A DNA stretch of 33,286 bases. Origin: Gammaproteobacteria bacterium. GTDB taxonomy: Bacteria; Pseudomonadota; Gammaproteobacteria; SZUA-152. Location: NCBI GenBank assembly GCA_021647505.1, contig JAKIUN010000043.1, positions 1-33,286 on the forward strand, in the 5' to 3' direction. The notes beneath the pieces were generated by a model. That model saw only the letters and a program-made list of their open reading frames with translations, was not told the origin of the DNA and made no database searches. Numbering within the stretch: the first letter of the stretch is position 1; every line of letters begins with the position of its first letter. Below, in pieces: positions 23,254 to 31,385 of this stretch. The translations under genes were made by a program, and so were the position numbers.

Positions 23254-24171
23254 ATGAAATTACCGCTCGCCCTCCTACTATTGGTCTTTCCCCTGATCTC
23301 GGCAGCAGCGGCCTATCAGTGGGTGGATGAAAACGGTAATGTGCGTTTTGGCAGCAAGCCCAAAGCGGAAAAATCAGAGCCAGCGGCAAAAACTACGCCA
23401 AAAGTGCCCGCCAAAAAACCAGAAAAAACCACCGGCGAAAAAACAATGCCGGACAGAACACAGCCCTCTCCAAGTGTAAAATCGGCCACCGGGACGGTAC
23501 CTGTCGATAGCGTGCCCCCCTCTCAGTGGGTGGATGAAAACGGCAATGTGCGTTTTGGCAGCAAGCCCAAAGCGGAAAAATCAGAGCCTGCGGCAAAAAC
23601 TACGCCAAAAGCGCCCGCCAAAAAACCAGAAAAACCTACCCGCGCAAAAACGATGCCGGACAGGACGCAGCCCGCTACCACAGCGCCCAAAATCCGTCGT
23701 AGTGAAAATCCGCTCCTATCCACACAGCCCCCTCCGCACGTAAAACCGGCCGCCGGGACGATACCTGTCGATAGCGTGCCCCCCTCCAAACCAGAGCCTG
23801 CCAAGCCTGTACTACAGGCCATACCCACTCCTAAACCGGCGCGGGCCCCCAAGGTAAAGGCCCAGCCCACACCGACATCCGCGCAGAGGGCCAGCAAGCC
23901 GCCGGTATCTCAACCTGCCGGAGCTACACATAAGCCCGCCCAGAAAAAACCAACACCGAAAAAAGCAATAGAAAAGAAGACTCCCACAGCCAAATCCGCA
24001 GCTCCTGAGACAGAAACCAACACCGAAAAAAATGCGGAGCTATGCGGAATATTCACGAATTTTGCCAGTAACTGGCAAAACAAGCTTATAAACTGCCAGG
24101 GGGCATCCTGTTCCATCTACGAAAAATCGCTGATCAACTACCAGGAAAAGCAGAAGACCTACTGCCGTTGA
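23254..24171 (+). CDS. DUF4124-type periplasmic protein with Lys/Pro/Ala-rich repeats
   Basis: The 305-residue product has a signal peptide (MKLPLALLLLVFPLISAAAA) followed at once by YQWVDENGNVRFGSKP, the DUF4124 hallmark (YxWxDxxGxxxF/Y). This module and its Lys/Ala/Pro-rich linker are duplicated 69 residues later, the second copy lacking a signal. A long proline, lysine and alanine-rich tail resembles TonB-like spacers that span periplasm or peptidoglycan. The last 50 residues are different: polar, with four cysteines (ELCGIF, INCQGASCS, KTYCR), and could form two disulfides. The function is unknown. Being paired with the Sel1 protein suggests an envelope role. A GGA-containing weak ribosome-binding site precedes the ATG. 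Confidence 0.8.
   Translation: MKLPLALLLLVFPLISAAAAYQWVDENGNVRFGSKPKAEKSEPAAKTTPKVPAKKPEKTTGEKTMPDRTQPSPSVKSATGTVPVDSVPPSQWVDENGNVRFGSKPKAEKSEPAAKTTPKAPAKKPEKPTRAKTMPDRTQPATTAPKIRRSENPLLSTQPPPHVKPAAGTIPVDSVPPSKPEPAKPVLQAIPTPKPARAPKVKAQPTPTSAQRASKPPVSQPAGATHKPAQKKPTPKKAIEKKTPTAKSAAPETETNTEKNAELCGIFTNFASNWQNKLINCQGASCSIYEKSLINYQEKQKTYCR
23317..23672 (+). repeat. In-frame tandem duplication in the DUF4124 gene
   Basis: About 148 bases from 23317 recur from 23524, an offset of 207 bases (69 codons), with few changes. A part of the unit around GGGACG-TACCTGTCGATAG occurs a second time at about 23755. The copies keep frame, so the domain was duplicated without breaking the gene. Confidence 0.85.
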
Positions 24172-24229
24172 CATTTTCACCTGCAACGACTTGTCGTGCA
24201 CTTAGACTTATCTCGAAGCGGTCAACTGA

Positions 24230-27004
24230 TTAATCTGGGTTTAACAGCTCATGAATCGTCGCCAGAATCGGAGCACGATCATAGGGCTTGTTAAAAAAGC
24301 GGCGAATACCTGCGGCCCTGGCCGCTTCCTTGTCGACCTGATCACTGCATCCACTGCAAAGGATGACCGGCAAGTCCGACCGCAACGCAAGCATCTCCGC
24401 CGCCAGCTCCACACCGGTCAGTGCCGGCATGGTCTGATCTGTAATCACCAGATCAATCTGCTCCGGGTGCTGCTGAAAATAACCCAGGGCCTGCCGACTG
24501 TCAGCAAAGGCATGTATGTCATAGCCCGCCCGGGAAAGCCAGGCGCGCATGAATCCGAGAATGGCCTTTTCGTCATCTACAAGCAGAATGTGCTGCCCCT
24601 CCCCGCCAGCAACGAGGACATCAGTCTCAGGATCCTCTGCCAGCCATTTTCCATCGCCCTCCACGGGCTCAAACAGAAGACGGAAACTCGTTCCTTTGCC
24701 GATGGCCGAGTCGACACGGATATGCCCATGGCAGTCATGCATGATGCCATGCACCATGGAGAGACCCAGTCCGGTTCCATCTCCTACTTCTTTGGTGGTA
24801 AAAAAGGGCTCAAACAGATGCGCGAGGGTGTGGCTGTCCATTCCCTGGCCGGTATCACTGACGATTAATTCGACATAATTGCCACTGATTGATTCGTGGC
24901 AGGAGCTACACTCATCACCGCTGTGCCGGCAAAAAGCCAGACCCACCGTCAGCTCTCCCTTGCCGCCCATGGCGTCACGGGCATTGATGCAGAGATTCAT
25001 GATCAGTTGCTGCAGCTGTACCGGCTCTGCACGGATCTTCGGCAGCTCATCCGCGAGTCTGTCAAACTTCAAATGGATACTCGCGGGCAGGGTTGCCGTG
25101 AGCATTTTTAAGGTTTCCTTGACCAATGGCACCGGATCAAGTGGCTTGGCCGGGCTGTCACCGGTACGGCTGAAGGTCAGCATCTGCTGAATCAGATCCC
25201 GCGCACGCTCGCCGGCGTGATACACCTGCCCCAGATACTCCTCGAGCTTTTCCTGCCCCTCACCCACACAGCGAGTCATTGCCAGGTCGGTGTAACCCAT
25301 AATGCTGGCCAGAATATTATTGAAGTCATGGGCGATACCTGCCGTTAGCTGCCCAATCGCCTCCATCTTTTGCACCTGCTGCATGCGTTCGTCCATGCGG
25401 CGGCGCTCTTCCTGCACATTGCGCTGTTCGGTGATATCCCGCAGATAAACCGAGACGCCTTCAGGCGATGGGTAGATATGCACTGAAAACCAGCGTGACA
25501 GTGGCGGATAAAAGCCCTCTGTACGCACCAGAGACTGACTATTCATGGCCTGATGCAGTGGTTTGAAGAAAAAACTCGCCACCTCGGGCAGGACATCCGA
25601 AATAACCTTTCCCCTGACCTCATCCCACGAGGTATCAAACATCGTGCTGGCGGTTTGATTCAAATAGGTAAAATGCCAATCAGCTGTCAGCGAGAAAAAA
25701 CCATCGCTAATACGGCTCAACATTTCAAACAATTCATTATTGCGCGTTGCCAGGGCTTTTTCGACAGCCATGCGCTGCAACTCCAGTGCCGCACGCTCTG
25801 CCGCCACACGCAGCAGGGCACGATCCGTCGCAGACTCCTCACAGGGTTTGTCATCCAGGGTGAATAAAACACCGATGCCTTCACCTTCGGCACCCCGCAG
25901 TCGCTCGCCACGGTAGCAAACGGCACCGAGATCGCGCAGCATGTTATCGTCCGGATAGCGCTCTGCAACCCGATCCGGAATAATCAAAGAGATGTGATCA
26001 CGACTCACCTCGGCGCAGGGCGTACCGGCCAGATCGTAGCTGAAAAGCTCGGCCTCATGATCCGTATCCCAAAAACCCAGCATCTCGACACGCCTTTTTC
26101 CATCGATGAATCGGCCAACACCCGCCCAACGATAGCCTAACGCCAATGAAACAGAACGGGATATATCGTGAAAGACATGCTGGGAAAAGGCCGTCACGGT
26201 CAGTGACTCCAGGGCCCGGTTGATCCGTTGTCGTTCACTGATATCACGCACAATGGCGATATACTGACCATGCTCAGGGCCTTCCGGAAAATACTGCAGG
26301 AATATTTCCACCGGTATGTGCTTGCCGGATTTGGCCACGTGCGTGGCCTCCAGGGTTAGATGATCCCGTTCCCCCCCGGTCAACGGAGCCATCGTTTCAC
26401 GGAACCGGGCTTCATCATACTCAGGCTTGATGTCCAGCGGCGTCATCGCCAGCAGTTCAGACTCCGTGTAACCCACCTGCTCCACCGCCCCCTGGTTGAC
26501 ATACATAAACCTAAGCGTGCGTGAATCAAACAGGAAGACACAGTCCAGCGTCTGGTCGAGGATATGCTTGAAATGCCTCAGCCCCTTTTGTGCACGAATA
26601 CGCGCACTAACATCGGTGCGGATCGAAATATACTGTTCAGGTTTTCCCTTTTCATTGAGCAGCGGCATAATCGTGGCCTGCACCCAATAGGATGCACCCT
26701 CCTTGGTACGGTTCTCGATCATCCCCTGCCAAGTATCGCCATTGGCAATGACTCGCCACATGTCGTGAAAAAAACCGTCGGAATGGGCTGCCGATTTCAC
26801 AATGCGATGATTCCGCCCCAACAACTCCTCTCTGCGGTATCCCGAAACATCGCAAAACTTGTCATTGACGTAGGTAATCTTTCCGTTGACGTCGGTGATG
26901 GAAACCACGGCATGCTCATCCAGCACCGCCTGCAGACCCTGCAATTGTGTGATCGACAAGGCTCTTTTTTCATACAGCGTCGGAGAGTTGCTAGCGGCTG
27001 CCAT
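24230..27004 (-). CDS. Hybrid sensor histidine kinase (PAS-PAS-GAF-PAS-HK-REC)
   Basis: The product is about 924 residues without membrane helices, so it is cytoplasmic. In order: PAS (about 25-135), PAS (about 145-258), a GAF-like region (about 265-412) and PAS (about 420-528). A HisKA domain with GIAHDFNNILASIMGY (His about 559) and HATPase_c with LCINARDAMGG, SDTGQGM and GDGTGLGLSMVHGI follow, and then a receiver domain with LLVDDEKA, DLVITDQTMP (Asp about 856) and FFNKPY. The AHDFNN type of H-box and C-terminal receiver are usual for non-NtrB hybrid kinases. The ATPase domain contains CRHSGDECSSCHES, an unusual cysteine/histidine cluster. GGAG lies five bases before the ATG at 27004; ATG 27007 and GTG 27010 are alternatives. 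The start overlaps the end of the HD-GYP regulator gene, so translation is coupled. Confidence 0.9.
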   Translation of the reverse strand: MAAASNSPTLYEKRALSITQLQGLQAVLDEHAVVSITDVNGKITYVNDKFCDVSGYRREELLGRNHRIVKSAAHSDGFFHDMWRVIANGDTWQGMIENRTKEGASYWVQATIMPLLNEKGKPEQYISIRTDVSARIRAQKGLRHFKHILDQTLDCVFLFDSRTLRFMYVNQGAVEQVGYTESELLAMTPLDIKPEYDEARFRETMAPLTGGERDHLTLEATHVAKSGKHIPVEIFLQYFPEGPEHGQYIAIVRDISERQRINRALESLTVTAFSQHVFHDISRSVSLALGYRWAGVGRFIDGKRRVEMLGFWDTDHEAELFSYDLAGTPCAEVSRDHISLIIPDRVAERYPDDNMLRDLGAVCYRGERLRGAEGEGIGVLFTLDDKPCEESATDRALLRVAAERAALELQRMAVEKALATRNNELFEMLSRISDGFFSLTADWHFTYLNQTASTMFDTSWDEVRGKVISDVLPEVASFFFKPLHQAMNSQSLVRTEGFYPPLSRWFSVHIYPSPEGVSVYLRDITEQRNVQEERRRMDERMQQVQKMEAIGQLTAGIAHDFNNILASIMGYTDLAMTRCVGEGQEKLEEYLGQVYHAGERARDLIQQMLTFSRTGDSPAKPLDPVPLVKETLKMLTATLPASIHLKFDRLADELPKIRAEPVQLQQLIMNLCINARDAMGGKGELTVGLAFCRHSGDECSSCHESISGNYVELIVSDTGQGMDSHTLAHLFEPFFTTKEVGDGTGLGLSMVHGIMHDCHGHIRVDSAIGKGTSFRLLFEPVEGDGKWLAEDPETDVLVAGGEGQHILLVDDEKAILGFMRAWLSRAGYDIHAFADSRQALGYFQQHPEQIDLVITDQTMPALTGVELAAEMLALRSDLPVILCSGCSDQVDKEAARAAGIRRFFNKPYDRAPILATIHELLNPD

Positions 27005-28067
27005 CATCACTCCAGGTCAGCGCGCCGGTACGGAGGATATTCTCGAATATTTCCGTGCCCATATCGGCCTCCGCCGAGGGGGGGATGCGCAGGTCTTCCG
27101 GACGGTCTTGCAGAATATCGCGAAACACGATCATCAGCTCGGGGTCACGCCAGCCCTTCTCCGTCTCCTCCTCCAGAATGGCGAGGATTTTTTCATCGGA
27201 GAAGGCCTTTTTGTAGGGTCGCTCATTGGCCAGGGCATCGTAAATATCGGCAACCTGGAAGATGCGGGCCAATAGAGGAATTTCCTTGCCTTTCAGGCCG
27301 TCCGGGTAACCGCCACCATCCCAGCGCTCGTGATGATTTCTCACCACCGGCAAGGTCAGGCCCATGCTCTTCAGCCCTTGCAACAGCTCGGCGCCGATGA
27401 TGGTGTGCTGGCGCATGATGACCCACTCCTCATCGGACAGCGGCCCATTCTTGAGCAGAATGCTGTCGGGAATACCGAGCTTGCCGATATCATGCAGCAC
27501 ACCGCCACGCCGCAGGGCGGTCAGCTCTTCCTCGCTCAGTCCCAACGCCTCGCCGATAACCACCGAGGTATGCGCCAGGCGGGAACAGTGGTCGCCGGTA
27601 TGCTCATCGCGCGCCTCCACCATGCGTGCGAGGGCAAACAACAGGGTCTCGGCGTCCTCTAACTGGTCGGTCAGGCGCTTGTAACCGGCAAAATTTTCGG
27701 TACGGGCAATCAGCTCCAGCGGGTTGTAGGGTTTGCGAATGAAATCATTGGCGCCGGCGCGCATGCTCTTGAGCAGCTCTTCGCGGGCATTGGTGCCGGT
27801 CACCATGATCACCGGCAGCAACTCCAGTCCCAGCTCACCACGAATACGCCGGCACAGCTCATCGCCATCCATGCCCGGCATGCACTTATCGAGCAACACC
27901 ACGTCGAATTCCTGCTCGCGCAGCAGGGCCAGCGCATCCTCGCCATTACCGGCCTCGCTGATGATGTATTGAGGCCCGTCCAGCACCTCCTTCTCCAGGC
28001 TTCGATGCACCTCCTCGTCATCAACCAGCAAAATACGAAAGGGTTTTTGATTATCGGACGGCTTCAC
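26991..28067 (-). CDS. Response regulator with HD-GYP phosphodiesterase output
   Basis: HD-GYP proteins hydrolyse c-di-GMP to pGpG or GMP. The 358-residue product has a receiver domain (residues 10-125) with LLVDDEE, VVLLDKCMPGMDG (phospho-acceptor Asp-60), VTGTNA and IRKPYN. An HD-GYP domain (about 135-335) has HTGDHCSRLAH, RRGGVLHDIGKLGIPD (HD at 192-193) and RNHHERWDGGGYPDGLKGKE (GYP at 253-255), with all metal-site motifs intact. The start is GTG with only a weak ribosome-binding site. The hybrid kinase gene overlaps its 3' end by 14-20 bases, so they form a two-gene signalling unit in which the kinase likely phosphorylates this receiver. Confidence 0.92.
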   Translation of the reverse strand: MKPSDNQKPFRILLVDDEEVHRSLEKEVLDGPQYIISEAGNGEDALALLREQEFDVVLLDKCMPGMDGDELCRRIRGELGLELLPVIMVTGTNAREELLKSMRAGANDFIRKPYNPLELIARTENFAGYKRLTDQLEDAETLLFALARMVEARDEHTGDHCSRLAHTSVVIGEALGLSEEELTALRRGGVLHDIGKLGIPDSILLKNGPLSDEEWVIMRQHTIIGAELLQGLKSMGLTLPVVRNHHERWDGGGYPDGLKGKEIPLLARIFQVADIYDALANERPYKKAFSDEKILAILEEETEKGWRDPELMIVFRDILQDRPEDLRIPPSAEADMGTEIFENILRTGALTWSDDGSR

Positions 28068-28174
28068 GGTACGTCATTGCTCTTGTGCGGTGGGGTTTTC
28101 AGTATTTTTCAGCATAAACTATCGACATTCGAACAAAAATCTTGACGCGGAATATAGCTGCCATACTGACAATC

Positions 28175-29089
28175 TCAGGCCCGCGACTGGCGGGCATACA
28201 GCGCTTTATCCTGCGCCGTTGCACCACGCCGTTCACACAGGGCCGAGGCGAAGGCAATAGCCTGATCCAGCATCTGCTGCGGAGGAAGTCCTCGCATCAG
28301 CCCAGCGATAACTACGGCGGAGATACCATCGCCGGCGCCCACCGTATCCACCAGGTTTGACACCGGCACCGGTACACCGTTGAGGATGCCTTCGGGCAGC
28401 ACCATGAAGGCGCCCTGTGCGCCGCAGGTAACCACCAGCATCTGCAACTCACACTGCACAAACAGCTCGCGCGCCACCTGCTGTTGCGCCTCCAGGCCGT
28501 CGAACTGCCCGCGCATGGCACTGTTCAGTTCATCACTATTGAGCTTGACCCAGGTGGCGCCACGCAGCAGAGGCACAGTATGGGCCGGATCCCACCACGG
28601 ATCGCGAATATTGAGATCGAGAAAAATCGGCAGTCCACTCTCTGCCTGCAAACGCAGCAGGGCCGCCCGTGATGTGGCGTTGCGCAGAATCAGGCTGCCG
28701 TGATAGATCAGTCCAGCCGGCGCCTGCTGCACGGCAACCAGCGCCGCCTCGGCATCAATGGCGTCATAGGCCTGATCGGGCTGGATATGGTAGCTGGGTT
28801 CGCCGCCCTTTACCTGCACGGCCACCACCCCGGTGGAATTTTCGAGATCCACCTGCACCGCATTCACCGGCAGCCCCCACTCCTGCATCAGGCGCAGCAC
28901 GACCTTGCCGCGCTCATCGTTGCCGACGCGGGAGACCAGCAACGGCGTCACCCCCAGGCCCTGCAGGTGCCAGGCAACATTGAACGGCGCACCACCGAGG
29001 ACGATATTACCGTCCGCAAAGCAGTCGAACAGCACTTCGCCGAACAGGATGGGTTGGCCTTCAATCATTGCCTGTGGGGATTCCTTCAT
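28175..29089 (-). CDS. PfkB-family sugar kinase (fructokinase-like)
   Basis: A 304-residue carbohydrate kinase of the PfkB/ribokinase superfamily, which phosphorylates sugars with ATP. The sugar-binding N-terminus reads ILFGEVLFDCF and VLGGAPFNVAWHLQGLG; the catalytic end reads VDTVGAGDGISAVVIAGL (DTxGAGD, Asp-254 as base). The GGAPFNVAWHL form is typical of fructokinase-like members. The length is normal. The ATG at 29089 has no good ribosome-binding site; an in-frame ATG at 29068 would give MIEGQPILFGE. No sugar transporter or regulator lies nearby, so the substrate remains open. It could belong to sucrose or fructose metabolism. Confidence 0.82.
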   Translation of the reverse strand: MKESPQAMIEGQPILFGEVLFDCFADGNIVLGGAPFNVAWHLQGLGVTPLLVSRVGNDERGKVVLRLMQEWGLPVNAVQVDLENSTGVVAVQVKGGEPSYHIQPDQAYDAIDAEAALVAVQQAPAGLIYHGSLILRNATSRAALLRLQAESGLPIFLDLNIRDPWWDPAHTVPLLRGATWVKLNSDELNSAMRGQFDGLEAQQQVARELFVQCELQMLVVTCGAQGAFMVLPEGILNGVPVPVSNLVDTVGAGDGISAVVIAGLMRGLPPQQMLDQAIAFASALCERRGATAQDKALYARQSRA

Positions 29090-29165
29090 CGTGTAGGAAG
29101 TTTATCGCTACCTCACAAAAAATGTAGCGGTGCCTCACTGGAAATATGAACAGATACCCGCTACT

Positions 29166-29687
29166 TCAGGGGGCCGGCGAGGGAAATTCCTCCGGCAACG
29201 GCCCCTCATCGACCCACACTCGTGTCCCTACCTCAACCTGATCGAACAACGCCGCCACCTCACGGTTGCGCATCTTCACGCAACCATGGGAGCCGGGCAG
29301 GCCCAGCAGGTCGTCGTCGGGGCATCCATGAATATAAACATAGCGGCGCTGGGTATCTACCGTGCCGAGGCGGTTGCGTCCCCGCTCCAGTCCGGACAGC
29401 CAGAGGATACGGGTCAGTACCCAGTCGCGCTGTGGGTGCTGTGCGCGCAACACCGGGGTATAGGTTTCGCCACTGGAACGGCGCCCGACAAACACCGTGC
29501 CGAGCGCTGCATCGGCGCCGATCCTGGCACGGATCTGATGCCAGCCGCGCGGTGTGCATTCACTGCCACGTTGTTCGCCGGGGCCATTGGCCGCCGTGGA
29601 TACCGCCACGTCCATCAGCACACGTCCAGTCTCGCGCAATTGCAGGCGCTGTTCGGCAATACTTATCAGGATCATTTTTTTCACCAT
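29166..29687 (-). CDS. YkuD-type L,D-transpeptidase without signal peptide
   Basis: The domain forms 3-3 peptidoglycan links or attaches proteins to the wall. The 173-residue product has the YkuD active site RRYVYIHGCP (His-120) and GSHGCVKMRN (catalytic Cys-136), with upstream ISIAEQRLQL and VSTAANGPGE. I set the start at 29687 because GAGG lies seven bases before it and the upstream extension of the frame runs through a REP palindrome. The N-terminus (MVKKMILISIAEQRLQLRET) is the first strand of the domain, so no signal peptide exists. From memory, short signal-less relatives are widespread in gammaproteobacteria, with unclear location and target. The pfkB-like gene follows 76 bases downstream. 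Confidence 0.85.
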   Translation of the reverse strand: MVKKMILISIAEQRLQLRETGRVLMDVAVSTAANGPGEQRGSECTPRGWHQIRARIGADAALGTVFVGRRSSGETYTPVLRAQHPQRDWVLTRILWLSGLERGRNRLGTVDTQRRYVYIHGCPDDDLLGLPGSHGCVKMRNREVAALFDQVEVGTRVWVDEGPLPEEFPSPAP

Positions 29688-29718
29688 TTTATCGCCTCGC
29701 GACGCCACTCCGCCGTAG

Positions 29719-29740
29719 GGGCGGGCCATGCCCGTGATGG
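29719..29740. repeat. REP-like palindrome, GCGGGCCATGCCCG type
   Basis: The same palindrome as at 14009-14030, lying just upstream of the L,D-transpeptidase start. Confidence 0.65.
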
Positions 29741-29778
29741 TTTTTCCCTTCATCACAGAGCTTGTCGGTTCAGACATT

Positions 29779-29840
29779 GTGGGAGCGGCTTCAGCCGCGA
29801 ATACCGGCTGACTTTATTCGCGGCTGAAGCCGCTCCCACA
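29779..29840. repeat. REP pair: two 26-base units in perfect inversion
   Basis: The right unit, 29815-29840, reads TATTCGCGGCTGAAGCCGC then TCCCACA. The left unit, 29779-29804, is its exact reverse complement; the spacer is 10 bases. Each unit contains its own GCGGCTgaAGCCGC palindrome and a CTCCCACA tail, the form of REP elements mobilised by RAYT transposases. Confidence 0.85.
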
Positions 29841-29869
29841 CAACACAGCATTTGTTGCCAATCAGAAAA

Positions 29870-29895
29870 AATCGCGGGCATGGCCCGCTCCCACA
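29870..29895. repeat. REP unit of the second type with CTCCCACA tail
   Basis: AATCGCGGGCATGGCCCGC then TCCCACA. The palindrome differs from the 29815 unit but the tail is the same, so two REP subfamilies adjoin between the peptide-binding gene and the L,D-transpeptidase gene. Confidence 0.75.
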
Positions 29896-29905
29896 ATCGA
29901 TAAAC

Positions 29906-31360
29906 CTATTCACGGCGCACCGAAATCAACCCATCATAGTTGCCGTCCAGGCTCAAAGTATAGCCCTCGATGCCCTCGCGCGTGGCAGACACCTGATCCT
30001 CATACCACAATGGCACATAGGGCAGCTGCTCCAGCAAACGTGCCTGCAGGTGGCGATACAGCACCGCCTGCTTCTCCAGTGTCGGCGCCGCAGCCGCCTG
30101 TTCGATCAACGTATCGGTTCGCGCATCACGAAAGCGACCACGATTGGCACCATTGGGAGGCACCGCATTACTGTGAAAGGCATAACGGAAGATGTCCGGT
30201 GTCTTGATGCCCACCCAGGACAGGCTGTACATCTGGAAGTTGCCGGCCTTGATGTCGCCGTAAAAGGTACCCCAATCGTAACTGCGCAGATCGACCTCAA
30301 TCCCCACCTCGCGCAGCTGGCTCTGCAATACCGTGGCAAGGCGCACACGAAAGGGATCCGTGGAGGTCTTGTAGCTCAGTCGCAAGGGATGTTCCCGGCT
30401 AAAACCGGCCTCACGCAAGGTCGCCCGTGCGGCCTGTGGATCGTGATCGATCAGCGGCAGATCGGCATTGCCGGCCCAGTGATCCGGTGCTAGCAGAGCG
30501 CTGGCGAGCCGGGCCGAGCCATCCATCAGGTAGTGCACAATGGCCTCGCGATCGATGGCCTGGGCGATGGCGCGGCGGATGACGGGATCAGCCAACTGCG
30601 GATCGTCGAGATTGAAGCCCAGATAGGTAAAGTTGGAGCCGCGCGCGCGCTGCACGGAGATATCCGCCTTGTCCTGTAGGTAGCGCACCAGCTCCGGCGA
30701 CAGATCATTCTGCAACAAATCAACTTCGCCACGCAGCAGTTTCAGCACCCGTACTGTGGGATCGGAGACACGTACGAAGGTCAGCGCTTGGCCGTCGTGC
30801 AGCCGCAGCAGTTGCAAGTGACCGTCATCGGGCCAGGCCAGGAAACGGAATGGCCCGCTGCCCAGTGGATTGCGACTGAAGGCACGCCCGGCGGCCATCT
30901 GCTGCGCCGGCAGAATGCCGATGGCCAGATAGGCAGGAAATAACACATCGGCCCGGGAAAGGTGAAAGTCAATAGTGTCACCGTCAATGACTCCGATGCG
31001 CTCGATCAACCTCAACGAGGCTCGGTGCGGCGAGGCATTGGCCGGGTCGAGGATGAAGTCGTAGGTGGCCTTGACGTCACGGGCGGTAAGGCGGCTGCCG
31101 TCGTGAAATTCCCGGCCCGTGTCGCTGAGGTGGAAACGGTAGTGGATCGGCGACAATCGCTGCCAGTCCGCAAGGGCCGGTGCAGGCATCAGCCGGTCAT
31201 CGAAATCCACCAGCCGTGCATACAACAGGCGGTTGATACGCGTGGAGGCGGCGTCGGTCGCGAAACGTGGATCCAGCGTCACCGGGGCGCTGGCGAGGCC
31301 AAAACGCAGCGTATCGTCCGGCGCGCGCGTGCAAGCACTGAGCAGCAACGCGGCCAGCAT
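29906..31360 (-). CDS. Oligopeptide-binding lipoprotein (SBP_bac_5, DppA/OppA type)
   Basis: The solute-binding component of a peptide ABC importer. The mature part begins CTRAPDDTLRFGLASAPVTL and has LDPRFATDAAS, the classic REFHDGSRLTARDVKATYDF and IERIGVIDGDTIDFHLS, then LGSGPFRFLAW, GFNLDDPQLADPVIRRAIAQ and the C-terminal LLEQLPYVPLWYEDQ. LLLSAC gives a lipobox. The first ATG (31360) leaves only nine residues before the cysteine and no basic n-region. Upstream in frame, KTGSFCSLPLLLMLAALLLS would make a proper signal, so the true start may be a non-ATG codon (TTG at 31369 or 31366, or ATA near 31399) coupled to the preceding CYTH stop (31386). No permease or ATPase genes lie beside it, so it is an orphan binding protein. 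Confidence 0.85.
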   Translation of the reverse strand: MLAALLLSACTRAPDDTLRFGLASAPVTLDPRFATDAASTRINRLLYARLVDFDDRLMPAPALADWQRLSPIHYRFHLSDTGREFHDGSRLTARDVKATYDFILDPANASPHRASLRLIERIGVIDGDTIDFHLSRADVLFPAYLAIGILPAQQMAAGRAFSRNPLGSGPFRFLAWPDDGHLQLLRLHDGQALTFVRVSDPTVRVLKLLRGEVDLLQNDLSPELVRYLQDKADISVQRARGSNFTYLGFNLDDPQLADPVIRRAIAQAIDREAIVHYLMDGSARLASALLAPDHWAGNADLPLIDHDPQAARATLREAGFSREHPLRLSYKTSTDPFRVRLATVLQSQLREVGIEVDLRSYDWGTFYGDIKAGNFQMYSLSWVGIKTPDIFRYAFHSNAVPPNGANRGRFRDARTDTLIEQAAAAPTLEKQAVLYRHLQARLLEQLPYVPLWYEDQVSATREGIEGYTLSLDGNYDGLISVRRE

Positions 31361-31385
31361 CAGCAACAAAGGAAGAGAACAGAAA

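Noticed and set aside
24172-24229. ACGAC-TT-GTCGT hairpin as a terminator between the DUF4124 and kinase genes
   Set aside because: The stem is only five to seven pairs, the loop is too short and no T-run follows on either strand.
24833-24945. CSSCH read as a c-type heme-binding motif
   Set aside because: It lies inside a cytoplasmic ATPase domain with no signal peptide, so covalent heme attachment is not plausible.
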